From contig JAJCZH010000002.1 in the NCBI GenBank assembly GCA_029262515.1, positions 81,023 to 145,022 of the forward strand: a stretch of DNA of 64,000 nucleotides. The letters are read 5' to 3'. Source of the DNA: Deltaproteobacteria bacterium. GTDB lineage: Bacteria > Desulfobacterota > GWC2-55-46 > JADFVP01. The notes beneath the pieces were generated by a model. That model was not told where the DNA came from. It did not search any database and saw only the letters and a program-made list of their open reading frames with translations. Shown piece after piece: positions 8,834-19,283 of the stretch. Made by a program: the position numbers and the translations under genes. Numbering within the stretch: the first letter of the stretch is position 1; every line of letters begins with the position of its first letter.

Positions 8834-9997
8834 TTAAAGAGGGATTTCAATACTGTAGATCGGGTAAGCAATCGGTTCTCTGTTCTCATAACCGATTGCC
8901 TTTTTACGTTTTTCATCGAGAAGGTGGTATCGGATGGTAACGTCCAGTTCCTTTGGAGGGTTATTGTCGTGTTTGAATTCAAAGATATACTCTCTCGGCA
9001 AGCCGTACGGAAGGCGTGTGTCTTTTAGGTCGATAATAAAGGGTCTCCACAGTATGTATCTTTTCATCTTATAAGTTTTTTCTTTTATAACCCTGCTCTC
9101 CCTGTCGAGCAGCCTCAACTCCAAGGTAAGGTATCTGTCTGGGGTGCCGGTGGGAAGATAATGGGCGGCACCGGTATTTGTAAGGGTAAAAATAAATTTT
9201 GTCCGGTTCTCGTCTTTTTCAATCTCCTTTCTGTACTTAACCTGCAAAGCGCTCCTTACCATCTCAGAGTGGTGTCCGCCCCTGAAAAGATGTTGTCTTC
9301 CTTTCCGCTCTTTTGTTCCCGTTGCCACCGGTCGCCTGATCTCCGGCATGTGGCAGCCAACGCAATTCGGCTCTTGGGCGCCCTCTTTTATCTCTGCCAC
9401 GGTTCCGCATGGAGGTATCGAGTAAAATGTGTCCCACCTGTTGCCGGAAACTACATGGCACCTCTGGCAGGGTTTCATGCCGGAAGTCATACCGGGGTCA
9501 ACGGTTACGGGGTGAGGAGCGTCGGTCGTTTCATAGGGCCCTACTATTCTACCCTCTTTTACATGGCAGACGGCGCAGGTCACGCCCTCATCCCTGAGGT
9601 CGGCATCGGAGTTCGGATTAGGTCCTAAAATAGGATCGAATTTGCCCCTGTCCTTGAACCCGAGAACAAGCTCTTTCTGCTGGTTCTCCAGCGGGGTATG
9701 GCAGTTCAGGCATATCTGCTTTGAGTCGTCATAAACAAAGTCTATCTGAAAGTACGGGTCTTCCCATGCCATAGCATGCATGCTTCCGGACCATTCTTTG
9801 TATATCTCTACGTGGCACCTGCCACACTCTTTGGCGCTTATAGATCGCAACCCCTGCGGGATCTCGACATGGATCGGCCGTTCGAATTTTTCATCCACAA
9901 CAAATATGTTTATTGGACGAAGAAAACGCCAGGCGAAGAAGGATATTATTAATAACAGGGTGATGGTGAGGGTTTTTTTGGCGCGGGTATTTTTCAT
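8834..9997 (-). CDS. Pentahaem c-type cytochrome, cytochrome c-554-like
   Basis: Membrane-anchored or exported multihaem electron carrier. An N-terminal hydrophobic helix (residues about 9-25) is followed by five CxxCH sites: CGRCH, CLNCH, CAVCH, CQRCH and CVGCH, in the first 230 residues. The spacing and the context ECGRCHVEIYKEWSGSMHA resemble cytochrome c-554 family proteins. The haem-free C-terminal 150 residues are beta-rich with a motif TNTGAAHYLPTGTPDRYLTL. The protein at 23337-24581 has the same plan and is a paralogue. It converges with hemG. Redox partner and substrate are unknown. Confidence 0.88.
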   Translation of the reverse strand: MKNTRAKKTLTITLLLIISFFAWRFLRPINIFVVDEKFERPIHVEIPQGLRSISAKECGRCHVEIYKEWSGSMHAMAWEDPYFQIDFVYDDSKQICLNCHTPLENQQKELVLGFKDRGKFDPILGPNPNSDADLRDEGVTCAVCHVKEGRIVGPYETTDAPHPVTVDPGMTSGMKPCQRCHVVSGNRWDTFYSIPPCGTVAEIKEGAQEPNCVGCHMPEIRRPVATGTKERKGRQHLFRGGHHSEMVRSALQVKYRKEIEKDENRTKFIFTLTNTGAAHYLPTGTPDRYLTLELRLLDRESRVIKEKTYKMKRYILWRPFIIDLKDTRLPYGLPREYIFEFKHDNNPPKELDVTIRYHLLDEKRKKAIGYENREPIAYPIYSIEIPL

Positions 9998-10227
9998 TTT
10001 ACACGGGTTTTTGAACTACCTATCTATTTTGATAGCAGAGCCAAGGCCTAACCGGAGCTGTATCTGTTGAGGCTGTATCTGTTGAAAATGGAAATGAAAG
10101 TAAATAATTCAAGTTGTTACTTTTCACCAGCAGCATACACTCTTTTTATACGGTTCACAATCCTGGAGTAGGTGAAGTAAGGGGTAACAATCGAACGAAA
10201 AGGAGCAGCTACGACACCTGTTGTCGC

Positions 10228-11841
10228 TTATGAAAGTGGCATCACCCCCCCATACTGAATGCCGGTCAAGTACGCCATATCTCTTTTAAAGGTTGTCAGG
10301 TTGTCGCCATTAAATTGGTTTAAGTGTGTGTGTCCGCATGCCCGTGCCAATACCTTCATCAGGTCAACCGAGGCGTTAAAGAAGTTGGCGAGCCTCTTAG
10401 CCGATTCTTCAATAACAATTCGTTCTCTCAAACTCTCTTTTTGCGTTGCAATGCCTACGGGACAGTTGTTTGTGTGGCAAGCCCTCATTCCGAGGCAGCC
10501 AATCGCCTGTATGGCCGAGTTGGATAGTGCAATCGCATCGGCTCCGAGAGCCAGCGCCTTGGCAAAGTCCGCCGGCACGCGTAACCCGCCCGTAATAACC
10601 AGAGTTATCTCTTTATCTGTTTTATCTAAATGCTTTCTAGCTCTGGCGAGCGCTGGAATAGTCGGCACAGAGATATTATCTCGAAAGATCAGAGGAGCCG
10701 CTCCTGTGCCGCCACCCCGTCCGTCCAAGATAATATAGTCACACCCTATATCGAGTGCCGCATCTATATCTTTCTCTATATGCTGCGCAGATAACTTATA
10801 CCCGACAGGAATGCCTCCAGTCTCTTCTTTGATCATTGCCGCAAACTCTTTAAAGTATTTAAGGTCATCCCAATCCGGAAATCTTGGCGGAGAGATGGCT
10901 GGCTCGCCCTCGTTGAGCCCGCGCACCTGTGCAATCTTTCCTATTACCTTGCTGCCAGGCAGGTGCCCTCCGGTTCCAGTCTTGGCGCCCTGCCCTCCTT
11001 TAAAATGAAAGGCCTGGCACTTCTTTACCTTATCTAGCGAATAACCGAACCGCGCGGAAGCGAGTTCGTAAAAGTACCGTGAATTTGAAGCCTGTTCTTC
11101 TGGCAGCATACCGCCTTCACCGCTGCATATACCGGTTCCGGCCATCTCGGCGCCCATTGCCAGAGCTGTTTTGGCCTCTTCCGACAGAGCCCCGAAGCTC
11201 ATGTCTGAAACGAGCAAGGGGATCTTGAGTTTCAATGGTTTTTTGGCTTTGGGCCCAATAACGACTTCTGATCCAACCTCAACCATATCGAGTTGTGGCA
11301 GGGTTGCCAATTGTGCTGTCAGGAATTGAATATCGCCCCACTGGGGTAATTGCTGCCGGGGAACACCCATTGCGGATGCCGGGCCATGGTAACCGAATCT
11401 AGAGAGACCGTCTCTGGATAGTTGCTGAATAAATTTGTAGTGCGGCTCTTCCGCGCCGCCATGCAGGTCTGCATAAAGACCCTGATAGGTTTCACGATTA
11501 TACGCCTGGGGATTGTTGGACTCCCAGGCTGCGATCTCATCTTCATCAACCAGAACTTCGTTATCTTCTATCCAGGAATTAAATTTTACCAGCCGTTCTT
11601 TATTATTGTAGGAGCTTATACCTGTTTTTATTTGATAGTCCCACCCATGCACGCCGCAGAAAATATCTTCATCCTTAACGGTTCCGTCCGACATCAGAGC
11701 GCCTCGATGCGCACAACGACCATACAGTACGGAAACGGCATTGTCGTACTTGATAATTACGAGGTCCACGTTGGCAACCAATGCATAAGCAGGTTTTCTA
11801 TCTTCAAGTTCGGAAAAATCTGCAATACTTATTTTATTCAT
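10228..11841 (-). CDS. Rieske-domain glutamate synthase-like FMN protein
   Basis: Two-domain protein of 537 residues. Residues 1-100 form a Rieske [2Fe-2S] domain: C43-x-H45 in GRCAHRG and C62-x2-H65 in FCGVHGWDY. Residues about 130-530 are a glutamate synthase alpha-subunit FMN/Fe-S barrel, with SDMSFGALSEEAKTALAMGA, DGRGGGTGAAPLIFRD and HTNNCPVGIAT. There is no N-terminal glutaminase domain, so it is not a complete GltB. Related GltB2-like proteins are widespread and mostly unassigned. The Rieske fusion suggests electrons reach FMN through a built-in [2Fe-2S] centre. It stands alone, 228 bases from the neighbouring cytochrome gene. Confidence 0.9.
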   Translation of the reverse strand: MNKISIADFSELEDRKPAYALVANVDLVIIKYDNAVSVLYGRCAHRGALMSDGTVKDEDIFCGVHGWDYQIKTGISSYNNKERLVKFNSWIEDNEVLVDEDEIAAWESNNPQAYNRETYQGLYADLHGGAEEPHYKFIQQLSRDGLSRFGYHGPASAMGVPRQQLPQWGDIQFLTAQLATLPQLDMVEVGSEVVIGPKAKKPLKLKIPLLVSDMSFGALSEEAKTALAMGAEMAGTGICSGEGGMLPEEQASNSRYFYELASARFGYSLDKVKKCQAFHFKGGQGAKTGTGGHLPGSKVIGKIAQVRGLNEGEPAISPPRFPDWDDLKYFKEFAAMIKEETGGIPVGYKLSAQHIEKDIDAALDIGCDYIILDGRGGGTGAAPLIFRDNISVPTIPALARARKHLDKTDKEITLVITGGLRVPADFAKALALGADAIALSNSAIQAIGCLGMRACHTNNCPVGIATQKESLRERIVIEESAKRLANFFNASVDLMKVLARACGHTHLNQFNGDNLTTFKRDMAYLTGIQYGGVMPLS

Positions 11842-12069
11842 TAAGATCTCCGGTCAGGTTAACAAAATAGATACTAGACTTTTATGGCTATTGTCAAGTT
11901 AGCGTATGCGTTTTAGTCCCGATTGAACGAGTTCGAGACCCTTCTGAGAAGTTACGGGAAGTAGTATTGAAAGTATTGTGGGTTGGCCGCTCTTGGGAAC
12001 AGGGTAGAGCAGGAGGTCTGTTAAGTACTCTGATAACGCGGCGGGACTATCTGTTTTTGGTAGTTATGC

Positions 12070-13521
12070 TTATATGCTATCAGATACGATAATGCGGTTT
12101 CTACCCTCGGCTTTGGCCCGATAGAGCGCCATGTCAGCTGCTGAAGCGAGTGCGTGATGATCTCTCGCCCCTCCCGGAACCGTAGTTGCGACTCCAAGAC
12201 TTATGGTGACGTACTTAGAAATTGTCGATCCGGAATGTTCTATCTCGAGCGACTCTACATTCTGCCTGAGTATTTCACCAAGAGTTGTTGCCGCACCTTT
12301 ATCAGAGCCGGGCAGTATAACCGCAAACTCTTCTCCACCGTAACGCGCAAGCAGGTCGCCGGCCCGAAGCACCGATGTTTTTAGGGCCTGAGCTACATGG
12401 CGAAGGCAGTCGTCTCCGGCTGCGTGCCCATAGGTGTCATTATACGGTTTAAAGTAGTCGATATCTACCATAATGATGGATAGAGGCGTTTTACTACGCT
12501 TCGCGCGATTCCATTCGTTCTTTATGGCCTTCTCATAACTTCTGCGGTTGGCTATGCCGGTTACCTCATCAAGGTGCATCAACTCCCTGAATCTATCTTC
12601 ATTCCTCTTTCGCTCTGTTATGTCCTGAACCGTACCTATTATCTTAAAAGCCTTGCCGGTTTCACTCGAGATCACATTGCCGACCGCGTGTACCACTTTT
12701 TCAGTTCCGTCTTTGCAGCACAGGCGATGTTCGACATCCCAGTTTTCACCACTTTCTACTTCCTTCCGGAATATGGGAATATCTGCTCCCCTGTCTTCGG
12801 GGTGGACAATCTCAACAAGCGACTCAAAGGTCACTTCTTCTCGGTTTATACCGAAAATCCGTAAAAGTTCGTCGGAGGCTATTACCTCATAGGTCTCCGA
12901 GTCGAGCTTCCAGTGACCGAGGTGTGTAATTTCTTGCGCTATGGCAAGATCTCTCTTACTCTCCATAAGCGACCGGTTGGCCTGCATAAGCTCTTCGGTC
13001 CGCTTTTCCACAATCTGCTCGAGCTCATCATACGTCTTCTGAAGTGTCTCTTCCGCTCTTTTACGCCTGGTGATGTCCCGGGCTACGGCAACCATATACC
13101 GGTTATTATGGTTGTGTGTGAACTTAACGCTTATCTCTGCAGGGAAGGTTGAGCCGCCTTTACGCTTGTGAACTCCCTCCAGGACCATACCGTTCGCGTT
13201 ACGTACTGCTTTCGTATGTTTTTTCCACGAAAAATTATCCGGCAGGATAGCTTCAATATCAGTAACTCTCTTTTCCAAAAGCTCATCGCGGTCGTATCCC
13301 AAGTTGCTGCACGCCATGTCATTGACCAGTAGAAACCGGCCGGTCTCAGGGTCAATAAGAAACATTGCGTCATTTGTGTATTCAATTAAATCGATGAATG
13401 GCGCTAAATCCAGATCCGGGAGACAGGGCTCTGCCTTTGCCTTCTTCAACCGGGAAACCTTATCGCGGAGCTCTGCGAGTTCACCTATGTGTTCATTTTT
13501 TGTCTTGCTCTCATCGTTCAT
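12070..13521 (-). CDS. PAS-PAS-GGDEF diguanylate cyclase
   Basis: Cytosolic signalling protein making c-di-GMP from GTP. An N-terminal coiled segment precedes a first PAS/PAC unit (residues about 45-155, ending VAVARDITRRKRAEE), a coiled-coil linker, a second PAS/PAC unit (about 195-310, ending GTVQDITERKRNEDRF) and a GGDEF domain (about 320-480). The active-site loop reads RYGGEEF, so catalysis is expected, and RAGD five residues upstream matches the inhibitory I-site RxxD. No transmembrane segment and no EAL domain. The gene is monocistronic as far as can be seen. Confidence 0.94.
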   Translation of the reverse strand: MNDESKTKNEHIGELAELRDKVSRLKKAKAEPCLPDLDLAPFIDLIEYTNDAMFLIDPETGRFLLVNDMACSNLGYDRDELLEKRVTDIEAILPDNFSWKKHTKAVRNANGMVLEGVHKRKGGSTFPAEISVKFTHNHNNRYMVAVARDITRRKRAEETLQKTYDELEQIVEKRTEELMQANRSLMESKRDLAIAQEITHLGHWKLDSETYEVIASDELLRIFGINREEVTFESLVEIVHPEDRGADIPIFRKEVESGENWDVEHRLCCKDGTEKVVHAVGNVISSETGKAFKIIGTVQDITERKRNEDRFRELMHLDEVTGIANRRSYEKAIKNEWNRAKRSKTPLSIIMVDIDYFKPYNDTYGHAAGDDCLRHVAQALKTSVLRAGDLLARYGGEEFAVILPGSDKGAATTLGEILRQNVESLEIEHSGSTISKYVTISLGVATTVPGGARDHHALASAADMALYRAKAEGRNRIIVSDSI

Positions 13522-13758
13522 TTTATGACCGCATTAAGAACTATTATACAGAAGTAGGTGTTTGGTAGATATTTATTAACTTAAGCTATTATGAATTACC
13601 AATTCTAACAAGAAATATTGAAATGTCAAGGTTGCTTTGCCCTTCTATTTAAAGAATCACTTTTATATATAAGACCCATGAAGTAACACTTGAAAGAGTA
13701 TGGCACTTAAAAGTCCCGTATCCTTGCTCAACTACTAAGCCCTGTTTGAGTGCACAGG

Positions 13759-13795
13759 AAAAAAAAGGGGAATAGCCTGTGATATTCCCTTTTTG
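13759..13795 (-). terminator. Second (duplicated) intrinsic terminator
   Basis: Minus-strand hairpin GGGAATA...TATTCCCC followed by eight or more T. It is a copy of the terminator next to tRNA-Leu, about 155 bases further downstream. Confidence 0.8.
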
Positions 13796-13913
13796 ACAAA
13801 TCGTGCCGACTCGCTACGGCCCCGGCTCTTGTCGCTTCCGCTTACGCCCGTGTGGACTTTTCTTCGCTATATGCTCAGCGTTCTATGAGCGTTCTATTCC
13901 ATAAACAAAACAG

Positions 13914-13949
13914 GTAAAAAAAGGGAATAGCATAAGCTATTCCCTTTTG
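13914..13949 (-). terminator. Terminator of the tRNA-Leu transcript
   Basis: Minus-strand hairpin AAGGGAATAGC, loop TTAT, GCTATTCCCTT then a run of T, starting a few bases after the CCA end. Confidence 0.93.
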
Positions 13950-13954
13950 ACAAA

Positions 13955-14039
13955 TGGTGCCGAAGGGGGGATTCGAACCCCCACGAGTCTCCCCACCACC
14001 CCCTCAAGATGGCGTGTCTACCAGTTCCACCACTTCGGC
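13955..14039 (-). tRNA. tRNA-Leu (anticodon GAG)
   Basis: Class II tRNA with encoded CCA. Acceptor arms GCCGAAG and CTTCGGC pair fully; the D region contains TGGTAGACAC; the anticodon stem CCATC pairs with GGTGG around the loop TTGAGGG, giving GAG, which reads CUC/CUU leucine codons. A long variable arm (GGGGAGACTC region) and the T arm GGGGGTTCGAATCCCCC follow. It lies 73 bases after secG on the same strand, a familiar secG-tRNA-Leu linkage. Confidence 0.97.
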
Positions 14040-14112
14040 ATATTCAACTGTTGTATGCTTGCTGCCGAGTGAACCAGGCAGGTCTTTAGCTTCTTCTTTC
14101 TAATAGCTAATC

Positions 14113-14505
14113 TTACTTCTGTCCACCAGTTTTATCCGCTTCTTTGGCCTCTACTGGTGCGGCGGCCTCTTCGCTCTTCATGCTGTCTGCGGCAGGCTCT
14201 GCCTTTGGCTCTTCAATAGGAGCGGGCGCCGGCGTGCTTACGGCAGGCGTTTCCGACATAATAGAGGACGTACCCGCCTTCTTTGAAAGTATGGTCAGGT
14301 AGATAGAGGTAACCATAAAGATAATTGCGCAGATTGCGGTTATCTTGGTCAGCAGGGATGTTGGCCCGGAACTGCCAAAGAGTGCCTGGGAGCCCCCGCC
14401 ACCGAAGGTGGAGCCGATTGCCGCGCCCTTGCCGGTCTGTAAAAGTACCATGGCGATAATAAGGAAGCAGACCAGTATGTGTAGTATTACGATTGCTGTA
14501 GCCAT
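14113..14505 (-). CDS. secG: Preprotein translocase subunit SecG
   Basis: Small accessory subunit of the SecYEG protein-export channel in the inner membrane. Two transmembrane helices (about 3-23 and 52-72) flank the family loop GKGAAIGSTFGGGGSQALFG. The remaining 55 residues form an Ala/Pro/Glu/Lys-rich tail not needed for the fold and common in delta-type SecG proteins. It closes the gap-pgk-tpiA-secG run and is followed by tRNA-Leu. Confidence 0.95.
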   Translation of the reverse strand: MATAIVILHILVCFLIIAMVLLQTGKGAAIGSTFGGGGSQALFGSSGPTSLLTKITAICAIIFMVTSIYLTILSKKAGTSSIMSETPAVSTPAPAPIEEPKAEPAADSMKSEEAAAPVEAKEADKTGGQK

Positions 14506-14675
14506 ACTCTGTTCAACTCGAAGTTCATTGTTTTTGTGTTTGCGGGTTCAGTTTCTATCGAACCCGCTGAATGTGGTGCGTCAGAATTAAATATTTTACT
14601 TAATTGGATGAGAAATGCAAGGAAAAAGAGTAGCAGGTTCTATATTTTTGGCAGGAAGGAGTTGTGTACCTGTTT

Positions 14676-15434
14676 TTAGACCGATTCAAACTGGACAATT
14701 CTGGCAAAGTCTTCGGCATTAAGGCTCGCCCCGCCTACCAGCGCACCGTCAATATTGGGTTGAGCCATAAGGCTGTCTATGTTGTCAGGTTTTACGCTTC
14801 CTCCGTAAATTATACGGATCTTTTTTGCCGCAGCAGTATCATAATCTTCATAGAGCAACTCTCTAATAGAGTTATGTACCTCTTCGGCAGTCTCCGGCGT
14901 GGCGCTTTTTCCCGTACCGATAGCCCAGATCGGCTCATAGGCGATGGTAAGCTCTTTTAGCGACCCTGTTTTGAGTCCTGCCAGCGCCCTCATTATCTGC
15001 CCTTTTACCTTGCCGAGCGTGCTGTTCGACTCTTTCTCTTCGAGTGTTTCACCAACACAGATAATCGGTTTAAGCCCTGCCTTTAAAGCCGCATGCGCTT
15101 TTTTGTTTACCCTGTCGTCCGTATCGCCAAAGAGTGCGCGCCTCTCCGAATGGCCGATTATGACGTAACTGCACCCGATTGCCCGGAGCATTTCTGCAGA
15201 GATCTCCCCGGTATATGCGCCGTTCTCTTTCCAGAAGACATTCTGTCCGGCAAGCTGTATGCTGCTGCCCGCTATTAGCTGGTTCAGGTGGTGTATAGAG
15301 GTAGAGGGCGGAGCGATCACGACGTCTACGCTGTCTATAGATTTTATAAGCTCGCGTAACTTTATTACGAGGCTAGCACCCTCGTGAATTGTGGTGTTCA
15401 TCTTCCAGTTGCCGGCTATAAGGGGTTTTTGCAT
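14676..15434 (-). CDS. tpiA: Triosephosphate isomerase
   Basis: Interconverts dihydroxyacetone phosphate and glyceraldehyde 3-phosphate in glycolysis/gluconeogenesis. The 252-residue barrel shows the start KPLIAGNWKMN with the catalytic Lys, the active His in YVIIGHSERR, the catalytic Glu in AYEPIWAIGTGK and the phosphate-binding IIYGGSVKPDN. GGAG precedes the ATG. It lies between pgk and secG. Confidence 0.97.
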   Translation of the reverse strand: MQKPLIAGNWKMNTTIHEGASLVIKLRELIKSIDSVDVVIAPPSTSIHHLNQLIAGSSIQLAGQNVFWKENGAYTGEISAEMLRAIGCSYVIIGHSERRALFGDTDDRVNKKAHAALKAGLKPIICVGETLEEKESNSTLGKVKGQIMRALAGLKTGSLKELTIAYEPIWAIGTGKSATPETAEEVHNSIRELLYEDYDTAAAKKIRIIYGGSVKPDNIDSLMAQPNIDGALVGGASLNAEDFARIVQFESV

Positions 15435-15547
15435 GCTTGTCTCCTTGGGAGGAAGTAAACGTTTGTGGTCGGCTTTTGCTGCGGTCTGTTTTTGGCGCCG
15501 GTTCCGGCCAGCTTCATACTAAAGAAGGCATTATTAGTATATACCTT

Positions 15548-16756
15548 TTATACCGACTCTTGATGCTTGTTCTGCCTGAGTGCGGCAATGCCTGGCAGAT
15601 CGTTATTCTCCAATATCTCCAGAAATGCGCCTCCTCCTGTTGATATGTAGCTCATCTTGGCAAATTCGCTCGCGCGGTGCACGGCTACGTCGGTATCTCC
15701 TCCGCCGATTATGGTCAGGGCGTAAGAGTTGGCTACGCTCGATACTAGAGCGAACGTACCGCGGCTGAAGGCGTCGATTTCAAAGACCCCCATGGGGCCG
15801 TTCCATATTATCGTCTTGGCGTTTGCAATGGCCTCGGTAAAGAGTGTGACCGTTGCGGGGCCTATGTCGAGGGCCATCCAGTCCTTCGGAATCTCCTGGG
15901 AAGTGACTACCTTTGTCTCTGCCTCTGCGCTAAACTTGTCGGCAACTACGAAATCGACCGGCATGTAGAGCTTTATGCCTTTTTCCTTTGCAATCTGTAT
16001 TACCTCGCGCGCGGCCTCGAGGGCTGAATCCTCGGCAAAAGACTTCCCGATCTCTTCGCCCATTGCCTTGAAGAAGGTCATTGCCATACCGCCACCGATT
16101 ATGAGCTTGTCTACCCTGTCGCAGAGGCTGGAGAGAACACCCACCTTGTCAGAGACCTTCTTGCCCCCGATTATGGCCACAAAAGGCCTCACCGGCTTAT
16201 CCATAGCCATAGTGAAGTACGAAAGCTCTTTTTTCATAAGGAGTCCCGCACCGAACTCGTCGACATACTGCGTGACGGCAACATTAGACGCGTGCGCCCT
16301 GTGGGCGGTTGCAAAGGCGTCATTTATGTAGACATCTGCCAAAGAGGCGAGCTTTCGACCGAATTCCGGGTCGTTCTTTCTCTCTTCGGCATGGAACCGA
16401 AGGTTTTCTAGCAATACAACCGTTCCGGGCTTCATTTCTTTAACTATCCGCTCGGTCTCCTTTCCAACGCAGTCGGGGGCGAGCTGGACCTCTTTTTCAA
16501 GAAGCCTGCCGAGTCGTTTTGCCACTGGAGCAAGGCTCATAGCAGGCACGTGAGTTCCTTTGGGGCGGCCTAGGTGGGAGATCAGGATTACCCGCGCATT
16601 CTCATCAAGGGCGTAGTTGATCGTCGGCAGAACGCTCCTAATGCGTGTATCGTCGGTTATCTGGTTACGTTCGTCGAGCGGTACATTGAAGTCCACCCTG
16701 ATAAGGACACTCTTGTTGCTGATATCGATTTCATCGATGTACCTTATGCCTTCCAC
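15548..16756 (-). CDS. pgk: Phosphoglycerate kinase
   Basis: Transfers phosphate between 1,3-bisphosphoglycerate and ADP. Recognised by SVLIRVDFNVPLDE near the N-terminus, HLGRPKG, the GGKKVSDKVGVL region, WNGPMGVFE and GGGDTDVAV near the C-terminus. The listed ORF runs to 16873, but that would add 39 atypical residues; a GTG eight bases after GAGG gives 402 residues and the normal N-terminus before RYIDEIDISNKSVLIRVDFN. The gene follows gap and precedes tpiA. Confidence 0.95.
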   Translation of the reverse strand: MEGIRYIDEIDISNKSVLIRVDFNVPLDERNQITDDTRIRSVLPTINYALDENARVILISHLGRPKGTHVPAMSLAPVAKRLGRLLEKEVQLAPDCVGKETERIVKEMKPGTVVLLENLRFHAEERKNDPEFGRKLASLADVYINDAFATAHRAHASNVAVTQYVDEFGAGLLMKKELSYFTMAMDKPVRPFVAIIGGKKVSDKVGVLSSLCDRVDKLIIGGGMAMTFFKAMGEEIGKSFAEDSALEAAREVIQIAKEKGIKLYMPVDFVVADKFSAEAETKVVTSQEIPKDWMALDIGPATVTLFTEAIANAKTIIWNGPMGVFEIDAFSRGTFALVSSVANSYALTIIGGGDTDVAVHRASEFAKMSYISTGGGAFLEILENNDLPGIAALRQNKHQESV

Positions 16757-16912
16757 TCTTACTACCTCGTTATTCTTCGTACGATTATTGAGCCGTTTAT
16801 CGAGATGACGTAGCCGGATATACCCACTCTCGAAAGAATCGTAATACATATAAGAGCCATGGAAAAACCGCACAGCGCAAGTACTGTTGGGCCCGGCAAG
16901 AAGCCCTCTGCT

Positions 16913-18019
<1,107 letters not shown>

Positions 18020-18072
18020 CTACTGTTTTTCCGGCACTTTATATCGATTTGTTCATAAAAAAAGGCAGATTT

Positions 18073-18462
18073 TCAAGTCTTTATATTGTAATTTAAAACC
18101 AGTTCATCTCCGGGCACCCCTCTAATACCCCAGTTAGCCATCGAAGTTTCGAAAATAATTATTTCGATATCTTTCGTCTTAATGCCTGCATTTTCTTCGG
18201 TTTTCGCATATATTAACTTGATCAGTTTTTTCTTTGTTTCCGGCGAACGGCCTTCGAATATGGAAAGTTCGATTATTATATACTGCTCGCTTCTGTCTTG
18301 AGGGTAGAGGAAGTCCTCGGGGTCGAGCATAATATAGCGATGAAATCTCTTGTCGCGAGGCAGGCCGAAAGCCTCTATCAGTGAATCGTGAATAGCCGTT
18401 GACAGGGTTTCACGTTTTGCTAAGAGCGTGCTTCTCAGTCCGTATACTTTTACTTGCGCCAT
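18073..18462 (-). CDS. Tautomerase-superfamily protein lacking Pro1
   Basis: A 129-residue protein resembling the Tautomerase_2 group of the 4-oxalocrotonate tautomerase superfamily, with conserved KRFHRYIMLDPEDFLYPQDRS, IIELSIFEGRSPETKKKLI and WGIRGVPGDEL. The catalytic residue of this superfamily is an N-terminal proline exposed by Met removal, but here the protein reads Met-Ala-Gln-Val, and no alternative start would expose a Pro. It lies between aroD (downstream) and gap (upstream). The natural reaction is unknown. Confidence 0.8.
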   Translation of the reverse strand: MAQVKVYGLRSTLLAKRETLSTAIHDSLIEAFGLPRDKRFHRYIMLDPEDFLYPQDRSEQYIIIELSIFEGRSPETKKKLIKLIYAKTEENAGIKTKDIEIIIFETSMANWGIRGVPGDELVLNYNIKT

Positions 18463-18572
18463 TTTCGTCTTTAAATATACCCGAAGGTCAAAACTTAAGC
18501 CGACGCCTTCGGCATATACCCGTGCGAGCCGTTTCTTCGTCTCCAGCTTTATAGTCCTGGTAAAGGGGCCGG

Positions 18573-19283
18573 TCAGTATCCATAGAGTTTGAACTGTTCC
18601 TTTATCCGAGCTACCGGCATCTGCCCAGGTGCGCTGCTTCTGGTTATAGATCCGTAGGTGGTAAGAGAGCCGAGCATAGGGAAGAAGATCCTTGAGCAGG
18701 CTCCGTACTTGCCCATTGCGACTATAATCAGATCCTTGTTCTCCAGCAGTAGCCTTGTAAGTACCTTAAGGTCTTTGGGCTCTGTAGCCATTGTTGCAAT
18801 TTTTATAATGTCCGCGCCTTTGGAGCGGGCGCTTGTTATTATTTTATTCAGTTTAGCATGCGCAGGTGTTTTGATGAAGTTGTGGTACGATACGATTATC
18901 TGAGAACCGGTTTCTCGTGCTGTTTTGATTACAGAGTCGAGTATGGTACGAGAGCTGAGTTCTATATCGATTATATCGGAAAAAGGGGTGAGTAGAGTGA
19001 ATAGTTCAGCCCGCTCACTCTCTGAAAAGTTATTTTCACCACCCTCTTTTTGGCTTCTGACAGTAAGAATAATAGGTCGGTTTTTTAGTGCCTTATAACC
19101 CCTAAGCCTGCGTGCCGCTCCTACTACGTCCTCTTTACTTACTTCCTTGAAGGTATCAGCCCTGAATTCAAAGCCGTTTGCGCCTGCCGATACTGCGCTT
19201 CGTACTGCTCTGCTGTCCACCGAGCCCATGATTACGGCCGAAATATGGGAGGTTGGGCCGGCTTGTAGGCGAGGCTTTTTCAT
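18573..19283 (-). CDS. aroD: Type I 3-dehydroquinate dehydratase
   Basis: Third step of the shikimate pathway, dehydrating 3-dehydroquinate through a Schiff base. The 236-residue barrel carries the substrate-binding GFEFRADTF, the general-base His in VSYHNF, and the Schiff-base Lys in ADIIKIATMA. Late motifs MGKYGACSRIFFPMLGS and TYGSITRSSAPGQMPV are family-typical. No other aromatic pathway gene is adjacent. Confidence 0.93.
   Translation of the reverse strand: MKKPRLQAGPTSHISAVIMGSVDSRAVRSAVSAGANGFEFRADTFKEVSKEDVVGAARRLRGYKALKNRPIILTVRSQKEGGENNFSESERAELFTLLTPFSDIIDIELSSRTILDSVIKTARETGSQIIVSYHNFIKTPAHAKLNKIITSARSKGADIIKIATMATEPKDLKVLTRLLLENKDLIIVAMGKYGACSRIFFPMLGSLTTYGSITRSSAPGQMPVARIKEQFKLYGY

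Larger units (their letters stand above)
13757..13963. repeat. Imperfect ~52-bp direct repeat spanning terminator and tRNA 3' end
   Basis: Two copies (about 13757-13809 and 13912-13963) share an A-run, a GGGAATA hairpin, a T-run and then TTTTGACAAATNGTGCCGA. In the second copy the last bases are the real 3' end of tRNA-Leu; the first copy keeps only the CGGCAC-like end with no tRNA body. The whole 13522-13954 stretch between the cyclase and the tRNA holds only this repeat and its terminators. Confidence 0.8.
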
